A stretch of DNA of 64,000 bases from Meandrina meandrites (taxonomy: Eukaryota; Cnidaria; Anthozoa; Scleractinia; Meandrinidae), in contig OY855910.1 of NCBI GenBank assembly GCA_963693305.1, positions 18,206,362 to 18,270,361 on the forward strand, written 5' to 3'. The translations under genes and the position numbers were made by a program. Within the stretch, counting starts at the first letter, position 1, and the number at the start of each line of letters is the position of its first letter. Positions 1 to 11,297 of the stretch are shown piece by piece. Below the pieces are notes generated by a model. The model was not told the origin of the DNA, did not search any database, and was given only the letters and a program-made list of their open reading frames with translations.

Positions 1-1724
1 AATCGGGAAAACATCCAGTCATCATTGGGCCGTTGATTATGCATATGACGAAGGAATTTGAAGACTACCATTATTTGGCAAGTAATCTCAAGACCCACTG
101 CAAGAGCTTTGAAGCATTGGCAGCGTTCGGAACGGACGGTGAAATCAACTTGGCTAATGCATTCGTGTGTGAACTCCCAGATGCCATTCATCTTAGATGT
201 AAAACACATCTCTCCGAAAACATTGAAAGCAAGTTGAGAAAGCTATCCTTCACAAACGATGCTCGGCAAAATATTCTGAATACAGTATTCGGAAGGCATA
301 AGGGTGATTCAAGAACAAAGGCACTGGTAGATGCCACTTCAGCTAAAGAACTTGACGAGATGCTTGACGCTTTGCAAACAGAGTGGCGCATGCTAGAAGC
401 CACACAGCATTCTGGTGAGCCCCAGTTCCACTCATGGTTCAAGTGCCACATTGCAATGGTCCTGAAAGACAATGTGATCGCTCCTGTCCATGAAAAAGCA
501 GGTCTTGGTAACCCTCCAGAATTCTACAATCAAAACACGCCAGAATGTTGTAACAGCATGGTTAAGAAAAATGCCGGCAAAAAGAAAGAATGGGCAGATT
601 TCTGTATCTCTTTAGAATCTGCTTTCCTAAGCCAAGAGCAAGAGTTGGTAAAGGCAATTCACGAGATGGGGGAGCTACGATTGAGTTCTGATTTCAAGCA
701 CCTGGAAATTAAAGCTGACAAATGGATAGGGATGAATTCAGCACAACGCGATTGACACATCAAGCGCTGTTTAAAGAGCCCACTCGACAAGCTTGCAAAG
801 TCAGTTGACCAAAACTCTAATTCAGTGCAAAGTGAAACCCACAGTACTCTTTCCGTATGCTATCAGGATTGTGCAATCACGACGATGTCCAGCAGTAACC
901 TTCAGCAAATGTGGTCTTCTGCGTTGACGATCTTGGAAGAAAAAGAAGGTGTGTTGTCAGTACCCTGGGACAAAAGCGGAACACAACGGTTGGTCTATGA
1001 TGGTGAAGGTATGCCACCCTGCCAAGTTAGTGTCCTTCCAGGTGGGTGTCTTAAATGTTCCTGTCAAAAGTTTAAGTCAGCTTTGATTTGTGCCCACTCA
1101 TTAGCAGTCGCAGAACAAGAACTATGCCTGCCAGAGTTTTTGGCAAAAGTTGGAAAGAAAAGAAATGAGCCTGACCCATATGACCTTGTCTGTAACGATT
1201 TGCCAAGATCTGCTGGAAAAAAAGAGGGCAAAAAACGGAAAGGCAAAGCTAATGACAACAGACAACCACTAATGGAAATCCAGTCCTCTAGTTCAGCTGC
1301 CCAATCAAGCCACCTCCCGGTTGACAATTCCAGCTCCCTGGCAGCTTCTGCACTGCTACAGCTGTCTGCATCCAGGTCGTCAGCCAGTGATGACGACTAT
1401 TTCTCCTTAAAGGCTCTGGAGGGTACCCAAGTAAGAATGTGTTATGGCTGTGGCCAGGCTATACGAGTACCTCCACATGTCCCGCCACCTCCGCACGACT
1501 TTTGTGTGGTAAACAAAGAATACAGATCTTTCAAGAAGCCAGATGGAGGACTCAAAGTATTCCTTGAACGTCAAAACTGCCACTACCACCTAAAGCGAAA
1601 GTGCATTGAAAAAAAGCACCCAGACTTCCTTCCATCAGCTGTCAAAATTCCTCCTCAAATTAAGTCACGCCTGACAGCAGTGCACTGGAGATGGCTGGAG
1701 AATGAATTTCAAATGATGGTATAA
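1..1724 (+). pseudogene. MULE-type transposase with SWIM zinc finger, one internal stop
   Basis: The reading frame is open from base 3, so the gene begins before the window. It runs to TGA at 753-755 and then continues in the same frame, without another stop, to the terminal stop at about 1724. The first part has the look of a Mutator-like DDE core: GPLIMHMTKEF near the start, then AFGTDGE with its conserved Asp, and CKTHLSENI. The second part has a SWIM zinc finger, CSCQKF followed by ICAHSLA (pattern CxC...CxH), around residues 79-92 of the downstream half. A Lys/Ser-rich linker and a C-terminal Cys/His segment follow (MCYGCGQ, then CHYHLKRKC). MULE transposases cut and paste DNA, and the SWIM finger is a typical C-terminal partner. 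The single stop suggests a recently disabled copy or a domesticated gene with a sequence error. No terminal inverted repeats were identified. Family assignment is by motif pattern only. Confidence 0.7.
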
Positions 1725-4428
1725 TTAAACTAGGAGAAATTCAGTCTTGAAGCTGAAGTGGCGCCTGCGAATGAAATTGAGCATTTGTTTGATCAGTCAC
1801 TGTTTCTGTTGATACACGTTTCGTTTCTGTATACGTTTGTTTCCTCACCTTTAGTTACGACTTTCTGTGCATTCTTCCAAGCAGACGACGAAAAACTACT
1901 AAGCCACCATGCCAGAATGTGCGGAATAACCGAACAAAACCATTAACCAAAGAAGAAATAGGCATCTGTTTTCCAGCATTCAAATGAGACGGGTTTCATG
2001 TAGCGCTAGCTTCCTAATAAGCACAGAGAGCTTGAGTCCATCTGATGCTGCTGTAGATGCAATTGGTGTTTGATAGTTATAATAAGCAAATCAAAGGCCT
2101 AGAACTGTAGGGGTAAAATGATCTGGAGACAAACTAACAGAAACAAAGCACGTGCAGTTATTGTACCAGACAAACAGCAGTTCCTAAACATTTCATCCAG
2201 TACAGATTGGAGGGGCCGCCCTTCTCATTTGATTTACTGCCACACAGAAAACACCAAAACAAGTCAATTCTCAAATGTAAGGGTAAATCCTTCAACAACG
2301 CAGATGTTGAAGGAGACTGACGGTGTGAGCTCAGCTAGAAAGGCATTTCATAATGTAGAAAACAAAGGTAAGTGAGCTTACAGGGGCCTCTGCAGTTTCT
2401 CGGCTTCCATGAAATACAACGCAGGTGTACAATAATAAGAGCAGGAAATCTTGATCCATGGGAAGCATCAGGAAAGATGATCTATTTCAGGTCCCTCAAT
2501 TCTGTGGAAATGAGGGTGATGAGGATTGTTTACACCAGCAGTTCATTGAAACAGCTGGAACTATCACACATGTGCTTTTCAACCAAAGGCAAGTGGATGA
2601 TATCAAAACATTACAACACAGGCACGCTTTAAGTGTGTACCCACATTTTGTGGGTCGATTATTATTCATATATTCACGCTATTGTTCTTTCTCATTGAAT
2701 ATTCATAATTCACGGACCGATTACTTTCCGAAGATGTGCACGAGCGCAAACGCTTTGATGTTAGGTGTGATAGTTTTGCTTTGTTTTAAGATTCCTGCTT
2801 CATTCATTTTTTTAAGCCCTATTGTTACGATATATTTATTTACTCGTAAGAAAGGTCTGGAAAAGCTCAAAGCATGCACGTGGGAAGGCTGAGAAATTGA
2901 CATGAACGCAATGCTCGGTGTCGGCAAATAACAAACACCGCAAAAACACTCGCAAACATCCTAGTTTCTGGAATGATTTTCATCAATAAATTTGCTCCTT
3001 TTAGTCATTCCAGTGTTTATTTCAATCTGAGCTACATTTTTGACGTCTTGCTTTGTTAACATCATATCGCTTTGATGAGTCCAAGTGAATATAAAGCTAT
3101 GGAACCGGAAGCCCGCTCGATTATTTTTTTTTTATAAAAACGCTCTGTCGATAGCTAGCTGTTGGAAGTCAGCCTGTTTTTCGTATTCGATTTACCGAAT
3201 TAAAAGTAGACATTCGTAACCAAGAAAAATAAGTGAGTAGCCACGCGAATAACTTTGTTATTTAAAAGCCCACGTAATGGTTTGTATTTGCATAAGAATA
3301 TATCGTCTGTTGTTTTGACAAGCGCACGGTCAATCAAATCCAAACAAACTCTTATGTATTTCTTTGTCGTTTAATAGTATCTGATTGTTAATCTTAAATA
3401 AACTAATCCAACGAAAAGCTTAGCGATCGGTCGGCAACAAATCACTTCAAATTTTTTTTTTCGATTACAAATCGACTTCCACGTCGCAAGTGAGAGCAAA
3501 TTCATTCAGACGTGACCGATGACATGTCGCCGCCGTTCTCTCTGCCGGCGGCAAATTGCGTTGTTATTTGCAAAACAAAGCGGTTCTCCGGTGATACTGA
3601 ACCAAAAATTTCGTTTAAACACTCATTTTCAAGCTTGTAAAATGCATATCAATAATAAACCGATATTACTTTTGCTGCTTATGAGCGAAACGTTTTTCGG
3701 TGGAAAGAGATGAAAACGCGAGGTGGCATTTTTTTCGTAATCACCGCGCTTCCAAGAACAAAAGGATACGAACTTGAGGGACAATAATTAAGTTCCATTG
3801 TTGAATTCTTTTGAAATACATCCACTGAATCGCCGCCCAAAAGTCACAAGTCCTATTCATTCGTCTGAGCCCAGTAATTCCGAAGATACTCAGCCCTTTC
3901 ATCGGAACAAACTCGACAATAACTCGAAGCTTGCCGACAGATAAATTAACGAGCCTTCCGTGTCAATTAGCCAGCGGTATACCCCATTTCTGAACAACAC
4001 AAATAAAGCGTGCCTGTGTTGTAATGAGCTTCTGCTTTCCTTCGCTTTATTATTTTTCTCACAGTTGTTTTAAATATCAAACAACCGATGTTGTCATGTT
4101 TGATTTGCCGATTCTCCTGCGCAGGTGACTAGAAGTTTTAAATAGGTCTCTCGCAATAATTTGTCCAACCACAAACCTGCGGGATGCCAGAACAAGCATT
4201 TGGGAGCCATTACGCACATGTTAACAGTTGGCCAGGTAGCCTGCAAGAGCAGACGGCTTTTTTGGCTTGAGTTTAACCTGCCGAGAAAAGACCATCTGCG
4301 AAACCGAGCTGGGGAGATGATTTCTATGACGTCAGTTCAAGATAACCAATCACAATTTACTTTGCATATCCGAAGAGGTGCCATGCACAAATCGTGCGTG
4401 AAGCTCGTGCTAACATGTGAAAAAAAAG
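1725..4428. other. Intergenic, no convincing gene
   Basis: This AT-rich stretch has only short open frames, such as 2118-2375 (ending near a GT donor-like site) and 2458-2892. None has a recognisable motif. No RNA gene or clear repeat was seen. It may include the 3' part of the MULE, but I cannot show that. Confidence 0.5.
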
Positions 4429-5474
4429 ATGGCGGAAGATGTGGAGAATGCGTTGAGGAAAGTTTGCGAAGTTTCTGGTCACAAAAAGCTTCATAAGCAT
4501 CAAGAGGATTCCTTGAGATTTATCGTGCAAATGAAAGGAGATGTTTTTATAAATCTTCCAACCGGATTTGGGAAGTCTTTGGTGTTTCAGGGTTTGCCTG
4601 TAGTTCATTCATTTCTGGAACCAAATGAGTAGACTCTCACTGCTGGTAAATCTCATGAAGGACGAAGTCAGCCGCCTAACATCGCTCGGGATTAGTGCAA
4701 TATCTCTCAGCGATATGAGCTCCGAGTCTGAGGTCAAGGCCATTGAAAATGGAGATTATTCCATCGTTTATGGGTCGCCAGAATCTTGGTTGGGTGACAG
4801 AAGATGGTGGGAAATGGTAACACTTAAAAAAATCAGTTTGAGCTGTCGCTCTCGATGAAGCCCACGTAATTTGCCACTGGTAAGTTCTGATCTAATTGCC
4901 GATTTTGATAGCGACATATAAGAATAAGTAAAGGGGAACTTGTAAGTTACATATCTTCACATGAATTGAAAAGGAGTTTCGTGGCTTTTGATTGTTCATG
5001 AATAAAATCAATAAAATATGTAAACTCACTCGACGTATTGTTTTTCATATTACCTTCCGCTAGATTTCTGTATCTGTTCCTTTTTAGCTCCTTTTATTTA
5101 CTAGAAATTAATTGAAGTAATTTCTCCTCCAGGGGAAAAACTAAAACAAACAAGCATGCAGCCTTCAGAGAATGGTTTTCACGACTGCAAAAGTTCCGGT
5201 GTCCTCTGCCACCAACTCTGTTCATTGCCTTAACTGCAACGGCCACAAAGGATACCAAAGAAACAATCTTTGAAGTACTCCTAATGAAGGATCCTCACAT
5301 TGTTTCTGAAAGCCCTAACAGAGCAAATATAAGTTACGTAGTCCACTACATGGCAAAACAGCCAGCCTGATAGATTATTTTTCCTGGATAGTGAGTGAGT
5401 TGAAAGAATGTGGCCCATCAGCAACCAGAACTATCATCTATTGCCAGATCCTTAAACAGTGTGCTGTTGTGTGT
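4429..5474 (+). pseudogene. RecQ-like superfamily 2 helicase, broken
   Basis: An ATG at 4429 opens a frame with helicase motif I, LPTGFGKSLVFQ (Walker A). The frame then shifts around 4620, losing the strand after the Walker box, and resumes as LVNLMKDEVSRL and YGSPESWL, as in RecQ proteins. A second shift near 4845 restores VALDEAHVICHW, the DEAH motif II. This ends at a good donor (GTAAGT at 4880). An acceptor at 5131-5132 starts the next exon at 5133 in the matching phase (W-G-K-T-K). That exon carries motif III-like ALTATATKDT and SPNRANISYVV. A further shift near 5355 restores DYFSWIVSELKECG and TIIYCQ, the start of the second RecA domain. RecQ helicases unwind DNA. Here at least three frame breaks rule out a working protein, and the C-terminal half is missing. 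The intact splice junction argues for a decayed spliced copy rather than a processed one. Confidence 0.75.
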
Positions 5475-6289
5475 TGTAAATAATATTATCCAAAGACGTG
5501 AATATGTTAAATTTTATCACGTAAACAAATGCAAGTCAACTCTAAATTATCTGGTTATATATTTAATTTTGAAATTAACGTAAAATTCACATTTCAACAA
5601 ATGAAAGAAACTCGAAAATATAGTTTAAGGTTTCATCACCCCGATTTCATTCTAACTGATGCGAAAATGATGAACAAATAATAACACTACATTCCAGTAA
5701 AAACATGTCAAGTCGGTTTGCTGCTTGCATGAGGAAAATAACTCCTGCTTTTATATGAACACCTAAAAGAAATGACAGAAACTCGTTATTATCGACGGAA
5801 ACGAATACCACAAATACAAATGGTTTTCGTTGTTTGCAGGAAATTATGAAGCAAGTTTCCCAACAAATGTTAAAATATAGCAGTTCATTTGCTACAAGCT
5901 TTATACAAAATGAAATACGACGGTAACCAAGGGAATCTTACTTTTGCTTCCAGATAGTAAAGTGTTCATTTCATTTGAGCTTGCAGCATAATTTCTTGTT
6001 GCGGCTGCATTATAGTCATTTAGTCGCCGTCCAAATGTATGTAAACATTTCCCAACGATCGATCAATCATCACGTTTAAGCTAGACTTTGGTGCTCATTT
6101 CTCTGCAGTCGAGTATTCTTAAGCATGATTCCATTTCGTTTAAGAACTCCACAAACATGTATTTTGATATGATGATGACATGAATGCAACGAAAACACAT
6201 GTTTTTTTCGAGCCAACAGCCGCCATACTGGATCTCTCCATGTGCTTGGGTAATTTGGGCAAGTTTCTGCCTACATCTTGATGGCCTTG
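5475..6289. other. Intergenic, AT-rich
   Basis: No open frame, repeat or RNA gene that I can support. The stretch separates the helicase relic from the truncated end of the LINE. Confidence 0.5.
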
Positions 6290-8018
6290 ATGGATCATTT
6301 TATTCTGGTACAGTTCCTGATCAATTTAAAGTTGCTAGAGTAGTCCCAATTCACAAGAAAGGATCCACCTGTGTAGTATCCAACTATAGACCTATTTCTT
6401 TGTTATCCATATTTAATAAATTAATTGAAAAATTAATGTATAATAGAATTATTTCCTTTCTTGATAAATTTTCAATTCTACACAACAATCAGTTTGGTTT
6501 TAGGTCACAGCATTCAACTACCCAAGCTCTTCTTCTTTTGACTGATAAGATTCAAAGATCAATTGATAAAGGCATGTACTGTAGTGGTATATTCCTAGAT
6601 CTATGTAAAGCATTTGATACAGTCAACCATAAAATTTTATTAACTAAACTGGAGTATTATGGCATACGAGGGGTTTCAAATGATTGGTTTTCATCTTATT
6701 TGAGTAACAGAAGACAGTTTGTCTCTCTGTCTGGTATTAATTCTGATTACCAAACTATAACTTGTGGTGTCCCACAGGGGTCAGTCCTTGGACCACTTTT
6801 ATTTCTTTTATATATAAATGATATGCCTAAATGCTCCAATATTTTAGCATTTCACCTCTTTGCTGATGATACAAATCTATTTCTGAATAATCCTAGCATT
6901 CTAAATCTAGAAACAGACTTAAATATTGAATTAGAAAAGGTGAGCCAGTGGTTATATGCTAACAAATTATCCTTGAACATTGATAAAACAAATTTTGTTG
7001 TGTTTCATTCTCCACAAAGACGAATAATGCACAATATGAATCTTAGAATTTCCAATACTTCTATTAAATCCGACACTCGTGTCAAATATTTGGGACTTAT
7101 TTTAGATTCAAATCTGAATTGGAAAGCATATATACATGAAGTAAGTAAAAAAATTTCAAGAGGTATTGGAGTTCTATCCAAACTTAGATATTATGTAAAA
7201 AAAAATATATTGAAACAACTTTACTATTCACTTATCTATCCCTACTTAACATATGGCTTATTACTCTGGGGCAATACCTATAGTTCTTCGATCAAACCTT
7301 TAATAACTCTTCAGAAGAGAGCCATGCGTATAATAACTTTTTCAAAACCAGATGAACACTCAGAGCCTCTCTTTAAAGAACTAGAGATTCTAAAATTAGG
7401 TGACCTTGTTAGCTTGCATAATGCACTTTTTTTTGTATCAGTATCATAAGAACCTTCTTCCGTCTTCCTTTGATAACTTTTTTCAATCTGTTTCATCAAT
7501 TTACCAGTACAAAACCAGGCTTACGTCCAGATCAACTTATTATATTAACTCTGTCAAAACAAACTATGGTAAATTCAACATTCGCTTTGCTGCTGTAAAA
7601 GTTTGGAATGACTTGGATGAAAACATCAAATACCTCCCCCTCAAAATGTTCAAAAATGAAGTTAAACTTAACATCTTACAGAAATACTGCCAACATTAAT
7701 GAGTGTTCATCTGGCACCTAGTAGTTACTTAATATTCAATACTTATTTTCTTTATTTAGCTTTTATATATTTTGCTGTAGAATGTTTGTTAGCTATTAAC
7801 GTTTTCCATTAACCGTTTTATTTATTTATTTATTTATTTAATTTTGCTTTATTGCCAACCACCGTCCTAGTTTTAATCTAATTTAACTTCGCTCAGCTCG
7901 ATAAGCTTTTTAGTTTTTCTGAGTGTTGCTACCAATATCCTGTTTTAATTTATTTTTTTTATGAAGCATTGTATGAAGTATTTTTTTGGTAATAAAGTTG
8001 TTGTTGTTGTTGTTGTTT
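6290..8018 (+). mobile_element. 5'-truncated LINE (L2/CR1-like) reverse transcriptase with TTG-repeat tail
   Basis: The frame open from 6184 becomes LINE-like at about 6295 (GTVPDQFKVARVVPIHKKG). It continues through YRPISLL, FGFRSQHST, FLDLCKAFDTVNH (catalytic Asp), GVPQGSVLGPLLF and FADDTNLF (catalytic Asp-Asp). A frameshift near 7430, in a run of T, splits off the C-terminal part, which reopens at 7400-7699 (RTRLTSRSTYYINSVKT-like, then VWNDL). The endonuclease domain and the N-terminal RT are absent, as expected for incomplete reverse transcription from the 3' end. The 3' region has AATAAA close to 7991 followed by about seven TTG/TTGT units to 8018; short-repeat tails of this kind are usual in L2/CR1 elements. 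Target duplications were not found with confidence. It encodes no working protein. Confidence 0.8.
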
Positions 8019-8715
8019 CAACCCATTTGTTCACTTGAGCATTCTTGAGCACATTTTCTGATGGTTTGTGAGGTCTTCAAGTGTATTTTGATCAAACGTG
8101 TGGCGAAAGGAAAATTAATTTCAGCGTCGGACTCAACACGACAGACGCCATTTCAGCTCATGTTGCAAACATGTACTGCCACCTTTGTTCCACCCCCTCC
8201 CCTCACATATATGAACATAAGACAATGGCCCGACTTGGTGGACAAATCAAAACCTAGCAAGGGAGACAGGGGAAAATGTGTTTAATTCACTTTCAATGGG
8301 GATTTGACATCCAACCCTCACTATACCTCATGGTATTCATGATACCACGAGGTAAAAACGAAGAAAAGGTAAAGGGAAGACGAGAAGGGCAAGGAATGGA
8401 AGTTTTTTAAAAATGCTCTCTTGGCGCTGGAAGCACAAGGAGGGGGGATTAGGACTCTTATTGATAATTTCAATACGAATCATGAGCAGCAACTAGCTAT
8501 CATGAATACTCTAATCCGAGCTTTCACTAATTTTCTGCAAAAACAGTAACAATCTAAATGGGAGAGACCATTGCATGCTGATGTTGTAAGAGCGTTTTTG
8601 CATGTTACACCTTTGAAAATATCGTTACAGTCAGAACCCCATGTCTGGGATTTCAATAACAAGTTATATATCTTTCCTTAAATGTGCGATGAACATGAGC
8701 AATTTGAACTCAATA
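8019..8715. other. Intergenic, with a small hairpin at 8324-8354
   Basis: No gene recognised. A short perfect-looking hairpin reads TACCTC(A)TGGTAT, loop TCAT, then GATACCACGAGGTA. The last five bases (CAATA, 8711-8715) are one copy of the target-site duplication of the BEL element that follows. Confidence 0.5.
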
Positions 8716-8992
8716 TGTTACGGCTGGGCTTTCGGTGTCCCAGCGTGGGTTGCCTGTGTAGCACATTTTAGTTCGCGCATGCGTGCTGCCAGCGTTCTCG
8801 AACGGTGACCACGAGGGCCACCAAGTTATTACCTCAGGTTAGCTCAGAAATAGCTCAAGTTTTTGTGATGTTAGTCGAGTTTTTCAGTCTTTTGAGCCTC
8901 TATCCTGCGAGTTTGTCTCATGGATCCTCGTGTTAAAGATTAAAGTTGTTGTTACGATGGACTCGTCGATGGTTAAGTCACCGTTCGCAACA
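8716..8992 (+). repeat. 5' LTR of BEL/Pao element
   Basis: 277 bp, TG...CA ends. Differs from the 3' LTR at four transitions: two in the TTCTCGAACGGTGACC stretch, one in CCACCAAGTT, one in GTTAGTCGAG. It should hold the promoter and start of the element's RNA, but I saw no clear TATA box. Confidence 0.95.
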
Positions 8993-9032
8993 GTAATAAC
9001 TCGAACCTCATGGATGGCTTCTCGATGGATTC

Positions 9033-11297
9033 ATGGTTAATTTCACAAGGATAATACGGTTGGCTTTGTTCGTCTATGGAACTCTTACGGTTTTACGGTT
9101 TTCAAGGATAAATACGGACACAGACAGCGAAAACAAGGAATTTATGGCGTCCTGTCAAGAGGGGATCGGCTTCTTTGAAGCTTCGCGTTCCCGCTCGTCT
9201 TCAATGGATACGGAATTAATTCGTGCTATTTTGCCACTCAACACTCCGCCAACGGATGCAGCATTAGAAACACAGCTTCATGATTCAGTTATGGTTGAAG
9301 GTTCACTGGATACGGAGGCAAAATCGACGGCTAATGGTACTGGCGAGTTAGAATTGGGCGCAAGGAGAAAAATTCCAACGGATAAAGGTAAACAATACGA
9401 ATTACAAAGGTTAAAGGATCGTAGAACTGTGGCTTTGCGCCACGTGACGAGGCAGATAAACAAAATGAAGCCTCATCTTGTCGATTTTAACAATTATGAG
9501 TTTGTGTCAGTTGAAATGGAAGGTCTAAACAGTTTTCTTGTCGAACTTCAAGTTGCTCAGGATAATTATCTTGAAGCGCTTGACAACAAATCAGATATCG
9601 CCAGTGCTAATTCTTGGTATGAAGTTCACGATGAAGATGTGTTTAAATTTAAACAGTCTGTTTGCGAATATTTATCTAAGGCGAAAGTGCGTCGATCAGC
9701 TGAACTAGGCTCTGTTGTTTCTAACAGAAGCCATCGCTCAGGAAAGTGTAATCATTCTATACGCTCGAGTTCGTCTTCGACGTCTTCTAAATCGAAATTG
9801 ATAGAAGCCAAAACTAGGGTTGCAGCCTTAGAAGTTGAGGCAGCCTTTCTGAAGGAAAAGCAAGCGCTTAAAATGGCAGAAGAACAACTGGAGCTGAAAA
9901 AGAGCTTAGCTAAACCAAAGGAAGAAGGAAGGATTTATGAACAAATGAACAATGAAGAGTTATTTTCCACTCCTACATGTATGCAGTCACAAAGGCTTCC
10001 AATATTTCCAGTGTCCAGTTTGCTTGTTGATGATGCTATGAAAGATGCAAATATTGCCTCCCCGACAACACCCAAGTCAGTTTCAATGGCATTGACTTCA
10101 GTGATGTCTAGTACAGCCCCGTCAGTTACAACTTCACATTTGAAACCTGCTTCAGAGCCATTCCAAGTACAAGTAAGTATCTGTAGCACCTCTGGTTCAG
10201 AGCACCTGAAACCCCCTCAAGTAAATCCTCCTAGTGGAAAAACAATGGGACAAACAAGGCCCCTTTACTCAAACCCTTTGACTGGACGCACATCTGGAAG
10301 TACAGCGTTTCGCTTCGGAACCCTTGTAAACACGGTGACTTCAGAGTGTAGACCACACCCCGTCGAAACTCCCACAGTTGCACCTTCTACTGGGGATCAA
10401 GCCATGGGGATTCCGCAGACATCGCAATATTCCTATGGCTTTCCAGGCTGTTCAATGAACTCGTTTGCTAACTCCTTGCCAATTAACGACAGTACTTTTA
10501 AAGATATTGTGGACATTCAAAGAAAGCAAACAGAATTGTCTCAAATTATGGTTACCCAGCAAGCCAGAAGCCTTCTACCCTCAAGCGAGCCACCTATGTT
10601 TTCTGGTGACGCTATGGAGTTTCCTGCATTTATGACTGGCTTTGAATCCTTGATTGAATCAAAGGTTGAAGACTCCTGTGAAAGGCTATACTTCCTCGGT
10701 CAGTACACTTCAGGTAAAGCTAAAGAGATTATCAATGGATGTCTTCAGAGAAAGTCAGAAGGGTCTTACCAAGAAGCTAAGGGATTGTTAAGGAGACAAT
10801 TTGGAGATCCATTCAAGATTGCGAATGCCCACATCACGAAACTGTCTTCCTGGCAACCGATGAGACCGAATGATGGCCAAGCCCTCCAAAAACTTCTCCA
10901 TTGCCCTAGATCAAGCAAAGTCTGCTATGAAAGGCATGTCACATATGGATGATTTAAACACTGCTCATGTTCTGCGACAGCTTTGGGAAAAGTTACCCAG
11001 GCATTTACGAAGCAAATGGACTGAAAAGAACAACAAGACTAAAAGTGCAAAGGGAAGAATAGCTGACTTTGAAGAGTTCTCACAATTTGTGTGAGCAGGC
11101 TGAGCTAGCCACAGATCCTGTATTCTCAGAGGAAAGTGTAAGCAAGCCTCGCGAAGATGAGAAAGGCAAAGGTACTCATCTTAAGTTTGGAAGAAGATCA
11201 GTTAACAAGAGGAAAGAAATAACACGCCACAGGTTTAAACCAGGGAAATAGAAACCGACGGACTCTGGTATGCCCCTTATGCAATAAGCCTCACAAC
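9033..11297 (+). pseudogene. BEL/Pao gag region, three frameshifts
   Basis: The first frame (9033-10952) starts with atypical residues; the internal ATG near 9144 may be the true start. It holds a basic N-terminal segment (RLKDRRTVALRHVTRQINK), a long charged helix near residues 255-300 rich in Glu/Lys/Leu (probably coiled coil), and a Ser/Thr/Pro-rich middle. The end matches the gag domain found in BEL elements (FPAFMTGFESLIESK, then YFLGQYTSGKAKEII and LLRRQFGDPFKIANAHI). The domain continues in a second frame from about 10888 (FSIALDQAKSAM, LRQLWEKLP), in a third from about 11090 (EQAELATDPVF) and in a fourth from about 11235, which joins the pol frame. The fourth frame begins with a zinc knuckle, CPLCNKPHNLNEC. 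Gag forms the particle that packages the RNA; this one could not be made without repeated frameshifting. Confidence 0.85.
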
